From: Burkholderiales bacterium
GTDB lineage: Bacteria > Pseudomonadota > Gammaproteobacteria > Burkholderiales > Burkholderiaceae_C
Assembly (NCBI GenBank): GCA_021732385.1
Contig: JAKFVA010000015.1
Location: forward strand, 1 to 64,000
Length of the DNA: 64,000 nt
Direction of reading: 5' to 3'
A model generated the notes under the pieces. That model was not told where the DNA came from. It saw nothing but the letters and a program-made list of their open reading frames with translations, and did no database searches. Both the position numbers and the translations under genes were made by a program. Of this stretch, positions 43,024 to 53,469 are shown piece after piece (position 1 is the first letter of the stretch; each line of letters begins with the position of its first letter).

Positions 43024-44418
43024 ATGCTGACAGTGGTTGCTTTTGTTGTGGCTCTCGGTCTGTTGATCGCGGTGCATGAGTACGGCCACTACCGTGTGGC
43101 TGTAGCTTGCGGCGTGAAGGTGCTGCGTTTTTCTGTTGGATTTGGCAAAACGCTGTACCGTTGGCAACCCAAAAACCAGAAGTCTGGGCAATCCACCGAG
43201 TTTGTTATCGGACTGTTTCCGCTGGGTGGCTTTGTCAAGATGCTTGACGAACGTGAAGCACTGGTACCAGCCCACGAACGGCATTTGGCATTCAATACCC
43301 AGCCGCTTAAATCGCGTGTCGCCATTGTGGCGGCAGGTCCGGCAGCCAATTTGCTGTTAGCGGTGTTGATTTACGCCGGCGTCAATTGGTATGGTGTGCA
43401 GGAGCCCAAAGCGGTGCTGGCCAGCCCAGCCACAACTTCCTTGGCTCGCCAGGCCGGCCTGATGGGCGGTGAAACCGTGTTGGCCCAGTCCATTGATGGC
43501 GCAGCTTTTGAGCCCGTGTCTTCCTTTGAGCAGTTGCGCTGGAAGCTGACGCAGGCAGCATTGGCTGGCAAAGCCATGCGCCTTGAGGTAATGCCCCCTG
43601 ACGGCCGCGTACCGCAGACGGTGTTGCTGGAGTTACAGCGGATTGAGAGCAAAGATGCCGATGCCCGGCTATTTCGCCAAATCGGTATTACTGGCCCGTG
43701 GACCCGCCCCGAGATTGGCGAACTGGTGCCCGGCGCGGCTGGTGACCGGGCGGGTTTGCGCAAGGGTGATCTAGTGCGCCGTGTTGACCAGACGCCGACG
43801 GTAGATGGCCAGCAGTTGCGCGAGTTGATTCGTGCCTCTGCGGGTGCAGGGAGTGATCCTAGTCTTGCCATAGTAGCCAAGCCACAGAACTGGCAAATTG
43901 AGCGTAATGGCAGCACCTTGGAAATTTTGGTTCAGCCCGACATGGTGCAAGATGGTGGGGGCAAAGTGGGTCGCATAGGGGCCTATGTGGGCGCACCACC
44001 AGAGTGGGTGACTATCCGGCATGGCCTGTTTGAAGGTGTCTGGCTGGGTGCAGTACGTACCTGGGAGGTGTCTTTACTAACGCTGAAAATGATGGGGCGC
44101 ATGGTTATCGGCGAGGCCTCATTGAAGAATCTTAGCGGCCCCTTGACAATTGCTGACTATGCTGGGAAATCAGCCAGCCTGGGGGTAGTGCAATATTTGC
44201 TGTTCCTCGCCCTGATTAGCGTGAGTCTAGGGGTGTTAAACCTATTGCCGTTGCCAGTTTTGGACGGTGGGCACCTGATGTATTATCTTTGGGAGGGGGT
44301 CACAGGCAAAGGTCTGTCCGATGCGTGGATGGAACGCCTACAACGTGGCGGTGTGGCCGTACTTTTGCTCATGATGTCGGTGGCACTTTTCAACGACGTG
44401 ACTAGGCTCCTGGGCTAA
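43024..44418 (+). CDS. rseP: Site-2 protease RseP
   Basis: 464-residue intramembrane zinc metalloprotease that cleaves anti-sigma factors in the envelope-stress response. The zinc motif HEYGH is at residues 18-22 in the first membrane helix; PDZ-like domains follow (GELVPGAAGDRAGLRKGDLV), and the third ligand is in LPLPVLDGGHLMYY near the C-terminus. Start chosen at ATG 43024 with AGGGA upstream. Precedes bamA, as in many proteobacteria. Confidence 0.95.
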   Translation: MLTVVAFVVALGLLIAVHEYGHYRVAVACGVKVLRFSVGFGKTLYRWQPKNQKSGQSTEFVIGLFPLGGFVKMLDEREALVPAHERHLAFNTQPLKSRVAIVAAGPAANLLLAVLIYAGVNWYGVQEPKAVLASPATTSLARQAGLMGGETVLAQSIDGAAFEPVSSFEQLRWKLTQAALAGKAMRLEVMPPDGRVPQTVLLELQRIESKDADARLFRQIGITGPWTRPEIGELVPGAAGDRAGLRKGDLVRRVDQTPTVDGQQLRELIRASAGAGSDPSLAIVAKPQNWQIERNGSTLEILVQPDMVQDGGGKVGRIGAYVGAPPEWVTIRHGLFEGVWLGAVRTWEVSLLTLKMMGRMVIGEASLKNLSGPLTIADYAGKSASLGVVQYLLFLALISVSLGVLNLLPLPVLDGGHLMYYLWEGVTGKGLSDAWMERLQRGGVAVLLLMMSVALFNDVTRLLG

Positions 44419-44464
44419 TTCAATGCCTACTTCTGCACAGCAGTCGCGGGCGACAGCATTACAC

Positions 44465-46762
44465 ATGAAAAAACAATTCAAACGATTCGGCTTGCGTACT
44501 TTGTCAGCGGTAGCAAGCTTGGCTTTAACGGCACAAACCGCTTGGGCAATTGACCCATTCGTTTTGCGTGATATCCGGGTCGAAGGTTTGCAAAGGGTCG
44601 AGGCGGGCACCATATTTGCCACTCTGCCATTTCGCATTGGGGACAGTTACACCGATGAAAAGGGGTCAACAGCAATCCGGGTGTTGTTCGGTTTGGGGTT
44701 GTTCAAGGATGTACGCCTGGAAATCAATGGCAGTGAACTGATTGTGGTGGTGGAAGAGCGCCCTACGGTGGCCAGTGTGGATTTTGTCGGGACCAAGGAG
44801 TTTGAGAAAGATGCTTTGGTTAGCGCCCTTCGTGAGGTGGGATTATCTGAGGGGCGTCCATTTGACAAGGCGCTGGCCGACAAAGCAGAGCAAGAACTCA
44901 AGCGACAGTACATTAACCGCAGTTTGTACGCGGCACAGGTAGTCACTACAGTAACTCCGATTGAGCGCAACCGGGTCAACCTTACATTTGCTGTTATCGA
45001 GGGCGACACTGCAAAAATAAAAGATATACAAATTGTCGGCAACAGCGCGTTTTCCCAATCTACGCTTCGCGGTCTGTTCAACCTTGATACGGGTGGTTGG
45101 CTGAGTTTCTATACCAAGTCTGATGAGTACTCGCGCAGCAAACTTAATGCGGATCTCGAGTCGCTTCGCTCGTACTACCTGACCCGGGGTTATTTGGAAT
45201 TCAAGATCGACTCGACCCAGGTGGCTATTTCCCCTGACAAACAGAGCATCACGATTGCTATCAATTTGAGTGAAGGTGAGCGGTACGTAGTATCGGGTGT
45301 CCGTCTTGAAGGCGCTTATCTCGGCAAGGAAGACGATTTCAAATCGCTAGTAACCATCAAACCAGGCGAAGCTTACAACGCTGACGACGTAACGCAAACC
45401 ATCCGTGCGTTTGGTGATTATTTCGGCAAATTTGGCTTTGCCTTTGCTAAAGTTGATGCCAGACCCGAGATTGACCGCACTAATAACCGTGTCTTGCTGG
45501 TGCTGCAGTCGGAGCCAGCTCGCAGGGCGTACGTAAGGCGCATCAATATTGCCGGAAATAGCCGTACCCGTGACGAAGTCGTCCGACGTGAATTTCGCCA
45601 GCTCGAGTCCGCTTGGTATGACGGTGACAAAATTAAATTGTCCCGTGACCGCGTTGATCGTCTGGGTTATTTCAAGGACGTGAATGTCGATACGCAAGAG
45701 GTTCCTGGCTCACCAGACCAAGTTGATCTGAGCGTCGTGGTTACAGAAAAGCCAACCGGCAACCTCCAATTGGGGGCGGGCTTCTCCAGCGCTGAACGGT
45801 TGGCCTTGTCGTTCAGTGTTCGTCAGGAAAACGTTTTTGGGTCTGGCAATTTTCTTGGTGTTGAAGTTAACACCAGCAAGTTCAACCGGACCATTGTTTT
45901 CAACACTACAGAGCCGTATTTCACGCAAGACGGCATCTCTCGCACGGTTGACGTTTTTTACCGCGCTTCACGGCCATTAGAGAACCAGGGCGGTACATAT
46001 GAGCTGCAAACCGCGGGTGCTGGGCTGCGTTTTGGTGTCCCGTTCAGTGAGACTGATACTGTTTTTTTCGGTGCGACGATAGAGCGCACCCGGATTGTTC
46101 CTGGTGTAAATATTCCAGCTGTTTATTTGGCTTATGCGAACCGCTTTGGTTTTAGCAGCAATGCGCTGCCTCTAACCGTTGGTTACGCCAGGGACGACCG
46201 GGATAGCGCCCTTGTGCCTACTCGGGGCCGATTGCAAAGGGTGAGTGCTGAATTGGGTGTTGCTGGAGATGCCCGTTACTACCGCGCCAATTACCAATAC
46301 CAGCAGTTCATTCCTTTGGGCGGGCAATTCACCTTCGCCTTAAATGGTGAACTGGGCCTTGGCGGCGGATTGAATGGCAGGCCTTTCCCCGTCTTCAAGA
46401 ATTTCTTCTCGGGAGGCTTGGGTTCAGTTCGAGGTTTCGAACAAGGCACGTTGGGGCCGCGAGATGTGACGGGTTCGATTACTGGCGGTGCAGAGAAGAT
46501 AACGCTTAATGCGGAAGTGCTGGCGCCGTTTCCTGGTACTGGCAATGACCGTACCTTGCGTTTATTTGCTTTTGTTGATGCGGGTAATGTCTTTGGTGAA
46601 AATGAAAAAATCCGGTTTGCCAGTCTGCGCTCCTCATACGGTATCGGCTTGAGCTGGATTTCACCAGTTGGCCCTTTACGTATAGCGGCAGCCAAACCAA
46701 TCAAGTCAGAGCCTGGCGATAGAATTCAAAAGTTACAGTTCCAAATTGGTACATCGTTCTAA
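44465..46762 (+). CDS. bamA: Outer-membrane protein assembly factor BamA
   Basis: 765-residue Omp85 protein. The signal peptide MKKQFKRFGLRTLSAVASLA ends near AWA, favouring ATG 44465 over the in-frame ATG 44423. Five POTRA domains span about residues 25-420 (FVLRDIRVEGLQRVEAG, VRRINIAGNSRTRDEV), followed by a 16-strand barrel with FFSGGLGSVRGFEQGTLG (the VRGF lid-lock motif) and a C-terminal Phe in FQIGTSF. Inserts beta-barrel proteins such as BtuB. Its stop codon overlaps the skp start by one base. Confidence 0.96.
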   Translation: MKKQFKRFGLRTLSAVASLALTAQTAWAIDPFVLRDIRVEGLQRVEAGTIFATLPFRIGDSYTDEKGSTAIRVLFGLGLFKDVRLEINGSELIVVVEERPTVASVDFVGTKEFEKDALVSALREVGLSEGRPFDKALADKAEQELKRQYINRSLYAAQVVTTVTPIERNRVNLTFAVIEGDTAKIKDIQIVGNSAFSQSTLRGLFNLDTGGWLSFYTKSDEYSRSKLNADLESLRSYYLTRGYLEFKIDSTQVAISPDKQSITIAINLSEGERYVVSGVRLEGAYLGKEDDFKSLVTIKPGEAYNADDVTQTIRAFGDYFGKFGFAFAKVDARPEIDRTNNRVLLVLQSEPARRAYVRRINIAGNSRTRDEVVRREFRQLESAWYDGDKIKLSRDRVDRLGYFKDVNVDTQEVPGSPDQVDLSVVVTEKPTGNLQLGAGFSSAERLALSFSVRQENVFGSGNFLGVEVNTSKFNRTIVFNTTEPYFTQDGISRTVDVFYRASRPLENQGGTYELQTAGAGLRFGVPFSETDTVFFGATIERTRIVPGVNIPAVYLAYANRFGFSSNALPLTVGYARDDRDSALVPTRGRLQRVSAELGVAGDARYYRANYQYQQFIPLGGQFTFALNGELGLGGGLNGRPFPVFKNFFSGGLGSVRGFEQGTLGPRDVTGSITGGAEKITLNAEVLAPFPGTGNDRTLRLFAFVDAGNVFGENEKIRFASLRSSYGIGLSWISPVGPLRIAAAKPIKSEPGDRIQKLQFQIGTSF

Positions 46763-47295
46763 TGAATCATTTCTCCTGGTCAACGTTTTACAAGCAGTTA
46801 ATTCTTGCTGCAACCTTGTGTTTGGCAAATACGGTTCAGGCGCAGGAATTTCGCATTGGTTTTGTCAACACCGACCGTATCTTCCGCGAAGCCAACACCG
46901 CCAAGGCGGCGCAGGTCAAGCTCGAACAGGAATTTTCCAAACGCGAAAAAGACTTGGTTGAACAGGGCGCTGCTATCAAATCAATCTCTGAAAAATTCGA
47001 GCGTGAGGCGCCTACCTTATCTGAGAGTCAGCGGGTGGCGCGCCAAAAGCAATTGGTCGACCAAGATCGCGATTTTCAGCGCAAGCGTCGCGAGTTCCAG
47101 GAAGATCTGAATGCGCGCAAGAACGAAGAGCTTCAACAAGTCCTTGAGCGAGCCAACCGGGTTGTCAAACAGGTGGCAGAAGCTGAAAAGTACGACGTTA
47201 TTTTGCAAGAGGCTGTTTACGTCAGTCCCAAGCATGACATTACCGACAAGGTGCTCAAGGTAATGAACGGCAACAACGCGGCCGCAGGCAGATAG
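46762..47295 (+). CDS. skp: Periplasmic chaperone Skp (OmpH)
   Basis: 177-residue periplasmic chaperone that holds unfolded outer-membrane proteins for BamA. The signal peptide (KQLILAATLCLANTVQA) precedes EFRIGFVNTDRIFREANTAK, the conserved Skp strand. The middle is a long charged coiled coil (the tentacles), ending in VILQEAVYVSPKHDITDKVL. Start shares one base with the bamA stop (TAATG). Confidence 0.95.
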   Translation: MNHFSWSTFYKQLILAATLCLANTVQAQEFRIGFVNTDRIFREANTAKAAQVKLEQEFSKREKDLVEQGAAIKSISEKFEREAPTLSESQRVARQKQLVDQDRDFQRKRREFQEDLNARKNEELQQVLERANRVVKQVAEAEKYDVILQEAVYVSPKHDITDKVLKVMNGNNAAAGR

Positions 47296-47328
47296 CCTAG
47301 TTGGCGACGGTTTTTACCCACCGCACCC

Positions 47329-48318
47329 ATGACGGCCGTGCGCCTTGGCTTAGTCATTGAGGCATTAGGCGGCGTCTTGCATGGCGACCCTGAGGCCCTC
47401 GTTGCTGGGCTTGCTTCACTTGAATCGGCTACTTCCGCAGATTTGAGCTTTCTAAGCAACCCCAAATACCGGCGCCAACTGGCTGCTTCCAGGGCGGGTT
47501 GCATCATAGTTGCACCTGAGTTCATGATTGAAGCACTGTCGCGTGGTGCCTGTATCGTGACTGACCAACCCTATGTCTACTTTGCCCGTTTGACGCAGTT
47601 CTGGAAAAAACATTTACAAGCGAGTGAAGACGTGAGCAATGAGCCGCGCATTCATCCAAGCGCCGTAGTGCATCCGCTGGCCAGCATCAGCGCGAGTGCT
47701 TTTATTGGGCCATTGTGTGTGGTGGAACGTGGTGCCACGATAGGGGCACACAGTGTGCTTAAAGCCAGGGTCAGTGTGGGGGAAAACTGCCATGTGGGTG
47801 AGCGCTGTATCTTGCATTCTGGCGTGGTACTAGGGGCAGATGGCTTTGGTTTTGCGCCACACCAAGGAGAGTGGGAAAAAATTGAACAGTTAGGCGCAGT
47901 GCGCCTGGGCCACGATGTCGAGGTGGGGGCCAATACGTGCATTGACCGGGGTGCGCTGGGCGATACGGTCATTGAGGACGGCGTCAAGCTCGACAACCTG
48001 ATTCAAATTGGTCATAACGTGCGCATTGGTCGCCACAGCGCGTTGGCTGGTTGTGTTGGTGTGGCGGGCAGCGCCGTCATTGGCGCTCACTGCACGGTGG
48101 GTGGAGGTGCCGTCATTCTCGGTCACCTTGTGCTAGCTGACCATGTGCATATTTCCGCGGCATCAGTGGTTACTCGGTCGCTACTCAAGCCTGGGCATTA
48201 CAGCGGTATCTTCCCCATCGACGACAATGCAAGCTGGGAAAAAAACGCTGCCACACTTAAACAATTGCACCGTTTGCGCGAGCGCTTGTTGCATCTTGAA
48301 AAACTGCTAATGCCATGA
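47329..48318 (+). CDS. lpxD: UDP-3-O-(3-hydroxyacyl)glucosamine N-acyltransferase LpxD
   Basis: 329-residue lipid A enzyme with an N-terminal uridine-binding domain ([19 protein letters not shown]), a left-handed beta-helix of hexapeptide repeats ([20 protein letters not shown] onward) and a C-terminal helix. The catalytic His lies in the segment [18 protein letters not shown]. Third step of lipid A synthesis. Overlaps fabZ by 4 bases (ATGA). Confidence 0.97.
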   Translation: MTAVRLGLVIEALGGVLHGDPEALVAGLASLESATSADLSFLSNPKYRRQLAASRAGCIIVAPEFMIEALSRGACIVTDQPYVYFARLTQFWKKHLQASEDVSNEPRIHPSAVVHPLASISASAFIGPLCVVERGATIGAHSVLKARVSVGENCHVGERCILHSGVVLGADGFGFAPHQGEWEKIEQLGAVRLGHDVEVGANTCIDRGALGDTVIEDGVKLDNLIQIGHNVRIGRHSALAGCVGVAGSAVIGAHCTVGGGAVILGHLVLADHVHISAASVVTRSLLKPGHYSGIFPIDDNASWEKNAATLKQLHRLRERLLHLEKLLMP

Positions 48319-48755
48319 TGGATATCCACCAAATTCTTAAGCAATTGCCTCATCGTTATCCGATCTTGTTGGTGGACAGAGTGCTTGAGCTTGAAAAAGG
48401 CAAGCGCATTGTTGCGCTCAAAAATGTTTCCATCAATGAGCCGTTTTTTACGGGCCATTTCCCGCATCGCCCGGTCATGCCGGGCGTGTTGATGCTAGAG
48501 GCGCTGGCTCAGGCTGCGGCCTTGCTGGTGTTTGACATGTTGAGCATGACACCTGATGAGCAAACCGTGTATTACTTTGCTGGTATCGACAATGCACGCT
48601 TTAAACGTCCGGTAGAACCTGGTGATCAACTGTTGCTGGAAGTTGAGCTTGACAGGGCAAGAGCCGGTATTTACAAGTTCAAGGCGCGCGCCTTGGTGGG
48701 GCAGGAAACCGCAGCCGAGGCCGAGCTTATGTGTACCATGCGCCGCGTGGCTTAA
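48315..48755 (+). CDS. fabZ: 3-hydroxyacyl-[acyl-carrier-protein] dehydratase FabZ
   Basis: 146-residue hot-dog-fold dehydratase. The catalytic His and Glu are in [31 protein letters not shown] and [17 protein letters not shown] are family segments. It competes for the hydroxyacyl-ACP pool with LpxA/LpxD, and lies between them as in most Gram-negatives. ATG-ATG start, overlapping lpxD. Confidence 0.97.
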   Translation: MMDIHQILKQLPHRYPILLVDRVLELEKGKRIVALKNVSINEPFFTGHFPHRPVMPGVLMLEALAQAAALLVFDMLSMTPDEQTVYYFAGIDNARFKRPVEPGDQLLLEVELDRARAGIYKFKARALVGQETAAEAELMCTMRRVA

Positions 48756-48769
48756 GCGGCGAGCTGTAT

Positions 48770-49567
48770 ATGAGTGGCGGCATTCACCCGACGGCTTTGG
48801 TTGACCAAAAGGCCAGTTTGGACAGCAGCGTAAGCATAGGGCCGTTTACTGTAGTTGGCCCGCATGTGCGGATTGGCACTGGGACAACAATTGGCTCGCA
48901 TTGCGTGATTGAAGGGCATACCACCATCGGAGCCGACAACCATATTTTTCAGTTCACATCGCTCGGCGCAATACCACAGGACAAAAAATACGCAGGTGAA
49001 CCATGTAAACTGTTGATTGGTGATCGCAATACCATCCGCGAGTTTTGCACCTTTAATATTGGCTCGCCGGGTGGTGGGGGAGTTACTCGGGTAGGAAGTG
49101 ACAACTGGCTCATGGCGTATGTCCACCTGGCTCATGACTGCCAGGTAGGTAGTCACACGATTTTTGCCAACAATACCCAATTGGCTGGTCATGTCGAAGT
49201 GGGTGATTGGGTGATTCTGGGTGGGTTTAGCGTGGCGCATCAGTTTGTGCGTATCGGCGCGCACAGCATGACGGCCATGTGTTCTCTGCTTTTTGCCGAT
49301 TTGCCACCATTTGTCATGTGCCAGGGGCAGCCCGCACAGGCGCGCTCGATGAATTATGAAGGCTTGCGCAGACGTGGCTTTTCACCAGAACGCGTTGCTG
49401 GAGTCAAAGCCATGCACAAAGCCTTATACCGCGACGATCTAACGCTTGAAAAAGCCTGTGAGCGGATTGGCCATATTGCTAAAGACAACCCAGAATCGCA
49501 ACCGGATGTGCTGATGATGCGTGCGTTTCTTGAGCAATGCTCGCCTCAGCGTGGCATTGTCCGCTGA
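48770..49567 (+). CDS. lpxA: UDP-N-acetylglucosamine O-acyltransferase LpxA
   Basis: 265-residue first enzyme of lipid A synthesis, a left-handed beta-helix trimer. Hexapeptide repeats begin at [20 protein letters not shown]; the catalytic His is in [20 protein letters not shown], and [20 protein letters not shown] is conserved. Start taken at ATG 48770 (MSGGIHP), 15 bases after the fabZ stop. Confidence 0.96.
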   Translation: MSGGIHPTALVDQKASLDSSVSIGPFTVVGPHVRIGTGTTIGSHCVIEGHTTIGADNHIFQFTSLGAIPQDKKYAGEPCKLLIGDRNTIREFCTFNIGSPGGGGVTRVGSDNWLMAYVHLAHDCQVGSHTIFANNTQLAGHVEVGDWVILGGFSVAHQFVRIGAHSMTAMCSLLFADLPPFVMCQGQPAQARSMNYEGLRRRGFSPERVAGVKAMHKALYRDDLTLEKACERIGHIAKDNPESQPDVLMMRAFLEQCSPQRGIVR

Positions 49568-49576
49568 GAGGCACGT

Positions 49577-50725
49577 GTGGTGGCATCTTTCGGACTGGTT
49601 GCTGGCGAGGCTTCTGGTGATCTCCTGGCTGGTTTGCTGATTGATGGCTTGCGGGTGAATTGGCCAGGGCTACAGGCCTACGGTGTTGGCGGGCCGCTAA
49701 TGGCCCAACGCGGTTTTAATGCTTGGTGGCCAAGTGACATGCTGGCGGTGCGCGGTTACGTGGAAGTGCTGCGTCATTACCGAAAAATCGTCCGCATGCG
49801 CGAGCAATTGAAGGCGTGCTTGCTGGCAGTAAAGCCTGATGTGTTCATTGGCGTTGATGCACCTGACTTCAATTTGGATCTTGAGGCTGCCTTGAAGGCG
49901 CAAGGCATAAAGACGGTGCACTTTGTCTGCCCATCGGTCTGGGCTTGGCGCGCCAAACGGCTGGATAAATTGCGCGCCAGTGTGGACCACGTGCTATGCA
50001 TATTCCCGTTTGAGGCGGCTTTGTTGGCTGAGCACGGCATTCCAGCCACCTACGTGGGCCATCCGCTGGCTAGCATGATTCCCATGCAAGCCGACAAAGC
50101 CGCGGCACGTGCGCAACTGGGATTGCAAAGTCATGGCCATGTGATTGCCTTGCTGCCTGGTAGTCGGGCAAGCGAGATTGCCCATTTGGCGCCCCGTTTC
50201 TTTCGTGCTGCGGCGCTGATGCGTCAATCAGACTCCGCGCTCCAATTTATTGTTCCTGTAGCGCCGGGGCTGTCAACTGCCATGCGTGAAGCTGCACAGG
50301 CTGCTGGTGTTTTATCTTGTGTGAAGTTACTCGACGGACAATCGCATACAGCTTTGGCCGCCTGCGATGCCACCTTAGTAGCCAGTGGTACGGCAACGCT
50401 GGAGGCTGCGTTGTTCAAGCGTCCCATGGTAATCGCATACCACATGAACTGGCTGAGCTGGCAGATTACGCAGCACAAGCGTTTGCAACCCTGGGTGGGC
50501 TTGCCCAACATTATTTGCGGCGAATATGTGGTGCCTGAATTGCTGCAAGAGGCCGCGACACCGCGAGCGCTGGCTGATGCCACCTTGCGCTGCTTGTATG
50601 ACCTGGCTAATGCGCCCGAGAAAACCACTGCCTTGCAACGCCGGTTTGCCAAAATTCACCTTGATTTACAGCGTGATACCCCCACGCTGGCCAGCCATGC
50701 AATCGCGCAAGTCATTGCAAACTGA
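49577..50725 (+). CDS. lpxB: Lipid-A-disaccharide synthase LpxB
   Basis: 382-residue GT-B-type glycosyltransferase joining UDP-diacylglucosamine to lipid X. The N-terminal [17 protein letters not shown], the [11 protein letters not shown] loop, [13 protein letters not shown] and the GSR motif [13 protein letters not shown] are typical. Starts at GTG 49577 (a second GTG follows directly) with GAGAGG upstream. Its 3' end overlaps rnhB by 29 bases. Confidence 0.95.
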   Translation: MVASFGLVAGEASGDLLAGLLIDGLRVNWPGLQAYGVGGPLMAQRGFNAWWPSDMLAVRGYVEVLRHYRKIVRMREQLKACLLAVKPDVFIGVDAPDFNLDLEAALKAQGIKTVHFVCPSVWAWRAKRLDKLRASVDHVLCIFPFEAALLAEHGIPATYVGHPLASMIPMQADKAAARAQLGLQSHGHVIALLPGSRASEIAHLAPRFFRAAALMRQSDSALQFIVPVAPGLSTAMREAAQAAGVLSCVKLLDGQSHTALAACDATLVASGTATLEAALFKRPMVIAYHMNWLSWQITQHKRLQPWVGLPNIICGEYVVPELLQEAATPRALADATLRCLYDLANAPEKTTALQRRFAKIHLDLQRDTPTLASHAIAQVIAN

Positions 50726-51320
50726 GCAAACCTGCCTGGTCTGGGATGCACCAGGCCTCATGGCTGGTGTGGATGAGGCAGGTCGAGGTCCCCTGGCAGG
50801 GCCAGTGGTAGCCGCTGCTGTGATCTTGGATGATTTGAACCCGATAACAGGCCTAGCTGATTCCAAGAAGCTTAGTGCCTACAAGCGCGAACGGCTGTAT
50901 GACGAAATTCGCGCTAAAGCCTTGTGCTGCTCTGTGGCGCAAGCAAGCGTGGCGGAAATTGATGCGCTCAATATCCTGCAAGCGACTTTGCTGGCCATGC
51001 AACGGGCTGTGAGCGGTTTGCGGCTTAAGCCGGTCAAGGTGCTGGTGGATGGTAATCGCTTGCCTACCTTGGATATTCTGGCCGAGGCGGTGATTGGCGG
51101 GGATGCAACAATCAAAGCGATTTCCGCAGCCTCCATATTGGCCAAAGTGCATCGTGACAGGCTCTGTTTGCAAATGGATAGCCTTTATCCCGAATACGGG
51201 TTTGCTGTACACAAAGGGTATGGCACAGCCCGTCACTTACTGGCCTTGCGCAACTTTGGTGCTTGTGAGGTACATCGCCGCAGTTTTGCGCCAGTAGTGC
51301 TGGCATTGAAAAGCAACTGA
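50697..51320 (+). CDS. rnhB: Ribonuclease HII
   Basis: 207-residue RNase HII that removes ribonucleotides and RNA from DNA hybrids. Active-site Asp-Glu is in [20 protein letters not shown], with the third Asp in [10 protein letters not shown] and the fourth in AKVHRDRL. Start chosen at ATG 50697 inside the lpxB 3' end, a position giving a normal N-terminus; ATG 50760 would begin right at the catalytic strand and is less likely. Confidence 0.94.
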   Translation: MQSRKSLQTEQTCLVWDAPGLMAGVDEAGRGPLAGPVVAAAVILDDLNPITGLADSKKLSAYKRERLYDEIRAKALCCSVAQASVAEIDALNILQATLLAMQRAVSGLRLKPVKVLVDGNRLPTLDILAEAVIGGDATIKAISAASILAKVHRDRLCLQMDSLYPEYGFAVHKGYGTARHLLALRNFGACEVHRRSFAPVVLALKSN

Positions 51321-51335
51321 GTCCGGGGTTGCTTA

Positions 51336-52109
51336 ATGGTCGTGCGTCACATCAATTCACGCGATAACCCGCTTCTTAAGCGCTTGAAAAAACTGGCGCA
51401 GGACAGTGTCGCCTATCGCAACCTGAGCCAGGTCTGGCTGGAAGGTGATCACTTGTGTGGCAGCGCATTGAGTCAGGGTGTAGCGCCTGTAATGGCAGTA
51501 TTTTCCGCCTCCTATTGGTCTCGGGCGCAGTGTCAAAGTGCGTATCCTGCCGTGGAAACGGTTGTAGTCGAGGATCAGCTATACGCTGCTATCAGCCCCC
51601 ATGATTCACCCGCTCCGATGGCCTTCGTGGTTGACTTGCCAGCAACGCCCGGCATAAACGGGCTGATGCATACGCTGGTGCTTGACAGGGTGCAAGACGC
51701 GGGTAACGTGGGTTCCATTTTGCGCAGTGCGGCGGCCTTTGGGGTAGGGCAGGTGATTGCGCTCAAAGGTACAGCGGCGCTTTGGGCCCCCAAGGTCGTG
51801 CGTGCTGGTATGGGTGCGCATTTCAGTTTGCACCTGATTGAACAAGCTACAGCAGATGATTTGAGTGCTTTGCAATTGCCGTTGGTGGTTAGCAGTTCAC
51901 ACCAAGGGGAATTTTTGCAGGTCATTAAGCTGTCACAACCATGTGCCTGGGTTTTTGGGCATGAAGGGCAGGGCGTATCCCTGGATCTGATGGCACGCGC
52001 GGAACTTTCAGTGCGGATTGCGCAGCCTGGTGGCCAAGAATCATTAAACGTGGCAGCTGCGGCCGCTATTTGCCTGCATGCAAGCGCAATCGCGGCACTG
52101 AATTCCTAG
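51336..52109 (+). CDS. TrmH/SpoU-family RNA 2'-O-methyltransferase
   Basis: 257-residue SPOUT methyltransferase. An N-terminal substrate-binding domain (DNPLLKRLKKLAQDS, VWLEGDHLCGSAL) is followed by the knot domain with the three motifs: LDRVQDAGNVGSILRSAAAF, VFGHEGQGVS and GGQESLNVAAAAAICL. It probably methylates 23S rRNA (RlmB-like) or tRNA; the exact target cannot be told. Confidence 0.9.
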   Translation: MVVRHINSRDNPLLKRLKKLAQDSVAYRNLSQVWLEGDHLCGSALSQGVAPVMAVFSASYWSRAQCQSAYPAVETVVVEDQLYAAISPHDSPAPMAFVVDLPATPGINGLMHTLVLDRVQDAGNVGSILRSAAAFGVGQVIALKGTAALWAPKVVRAGMGAHFSLHLIEQATADDLSALQLPLVVSSSHQGEFLQVIKLSQPCAWVFGHEGQGVSLDLMARAELSVRIAQPGGQESLNVAAAAAICLHASAIAALNS

Positions 52110-52128
52110 GGTAACCGCTAGGCTGGAC

Positions 52129-52134
52129 TATAAT
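52129..52134 (+). promoter_or_regulatory. -10 element upstream of carA
   Basis: A consensus TATAAT lies 132 bases before the chosen carA start, in the 156-base gap after the methyltransferase gene. No strong -35 is visible. The rest of the gap shows no gene. Confidence 0.5.
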
Positions 52135-52265
52135 TAAGGGCTTTTCTCACACGCCGCCCACGCGCCATTCAAGCACCTTCCAATCAAAAGCAACAATCAG
52201 ACTGAGCTCTTAAAAGTCAGATCTTGAATGTGCTTGGGCGTACCCGAATTAAAACGGAGAACCCG

Positions 52266-53468
52266 GTGCTTTTGTCCCTTCAGGGAACCTTCCCTCCCGC
52301 TATTTTGGCGCTCGCTGACGGCACAGTCTTTTTGGGTAATTCCATTGGCGTTTCAGGCCAGGCAGTAGGTGAGGTGGTGTTCAACACTGCCATGACCGGC
52401 TACCAGGAAATCCTCACTGACCCAAGCTATTGCCAGCAAATTGTCACACTGACCTACCCACATATTGGCAACTATGGCGTCAATGAACAAGATGTGGAAT
52501 CTTCGCGCGTCCACGCTGCCGGGCTGGTAATCAAAAACCTGCCTTTACTGGCTTCCAATTTTCGCCAGAGCATGCCACTAAATGTATATTTGCAGCGTGA
52601 AAAGACGGTAGCTATTGCCAATATTGATACCCGCAAGCTGACCCGTTTGCTGCGCACCAAAGGCACTCAAAACGGCTGTGTCATGGGTTTGGCACAGGGT
52701 GAGGTTGCCACTCAAACACGCATCGATCAGGCAATTGCTGCTGCCCAAGCCGCCCCCAGTATGACGGGGCTTGATTTGGCCAAAGTGGTTTCAGTGGCTC
52801 AGCCTTATGCTTGGACGCAAACTGAGTGGATGCTGGCCAATGCCGATGGCAAGCCGGGGTATGGCGAATTGGCAGCGTCAAAATTTCATGTGGTGGCTTA
52901 TGACTTTGGTGTCAAGCAGAATATTTTGCGCATGCTGTGCGCGCGTGGTTGCAAGGTGACGGTAGTGCCTGCCCAAACCAGTGCCGCTGAAGTATTTAAA
53001 TACAAACCAGACGGTGTGTTTTTGTCTAATGGCCCGGGCGACCCTGAGCCTTGTGACTATGCGATTGCCGCTACCCGTGAAATTATTGAAAGTGGTACAC
53101 CTACTTTTGGTATTTGTCTGGGCCATCAAATCATGGCGCTGGCCTCAGGAGCAAAAACTTTCAAGATGAAGTTTGGTCACCATGGTGCCAATCACCCCGT
53201 GCAAGACTTAGATACTTTGCGTGTCAGCATCACCAGCCAGAATCATGGTTTTGCTGTTGATGAAAAGTCCCTACCAGTCAATTTGCGCGCCACGCATATC
53301 AGCTTGTTTGACGGTACGCTGCAAGGCCTAATGCGCACTGACCAACCCGCGTTTTGCTTTCAGGGTCATCCCGAAGCGAGTCCCGGGCCGCATGACATCG
53401 GCTATCTGTTTGACCGGTTCATGGCGCTGATGCAGGTGCGACATATGGCAATGGCGGAGAAAAATTAA
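52266..53468 (+). CDS. carA: Carbamoyl-phosphate synthase small subunit
   Basis: 400-residue glutaminase subunit that supplies ammonia to CarB for pyrimidine and arginine synthesis. Starts at GTG 52266 ([20 protein letters not shown]) behind GGAG with a 6-base gap; a TTG at 52224 is less likely. The nucleophile Cys is in [20 protein letters not shown], and the His-Glu pair in [13 protein letters not shown]. Only one base separates it from carB. Confidence 0.95.
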   Translation: MLLSLQGTFPPAILALADGTVFLGNSIGVSGQAVGEVVFNTAMTGYQEILTDPSYCQQIVTLTYPHIGNYGVNEQDVESSRVHAAGLVIKNLPLLASNFRQSMPLNVYLQREKTVAIANIDTRKLTRLLRTKGTQNGCVMGLAQGEVATQTRIDQAIAAAQAAPSMTGLDLAKVVSVAQPYAWTQTEWMLANADGKPGYGELAASKFHVVAYDFGVKQNILRMLCARGCKVTVVPAQTSAAEVFKYKPDGVFLSNGPGDPEPCDYAIAATREIIESGTPTFGICLGHQIMALASGAKTFKMKFGHHGANHPVQDLDTLRVSITSQNHGFAVDEKSLPVNLRATHISLFDGTLQGLMRTDQPAFCFQGHPEASPGPHDIGYLFDRFMALMQVRHMAMAEKN

Positions 53469-53469
53469 C

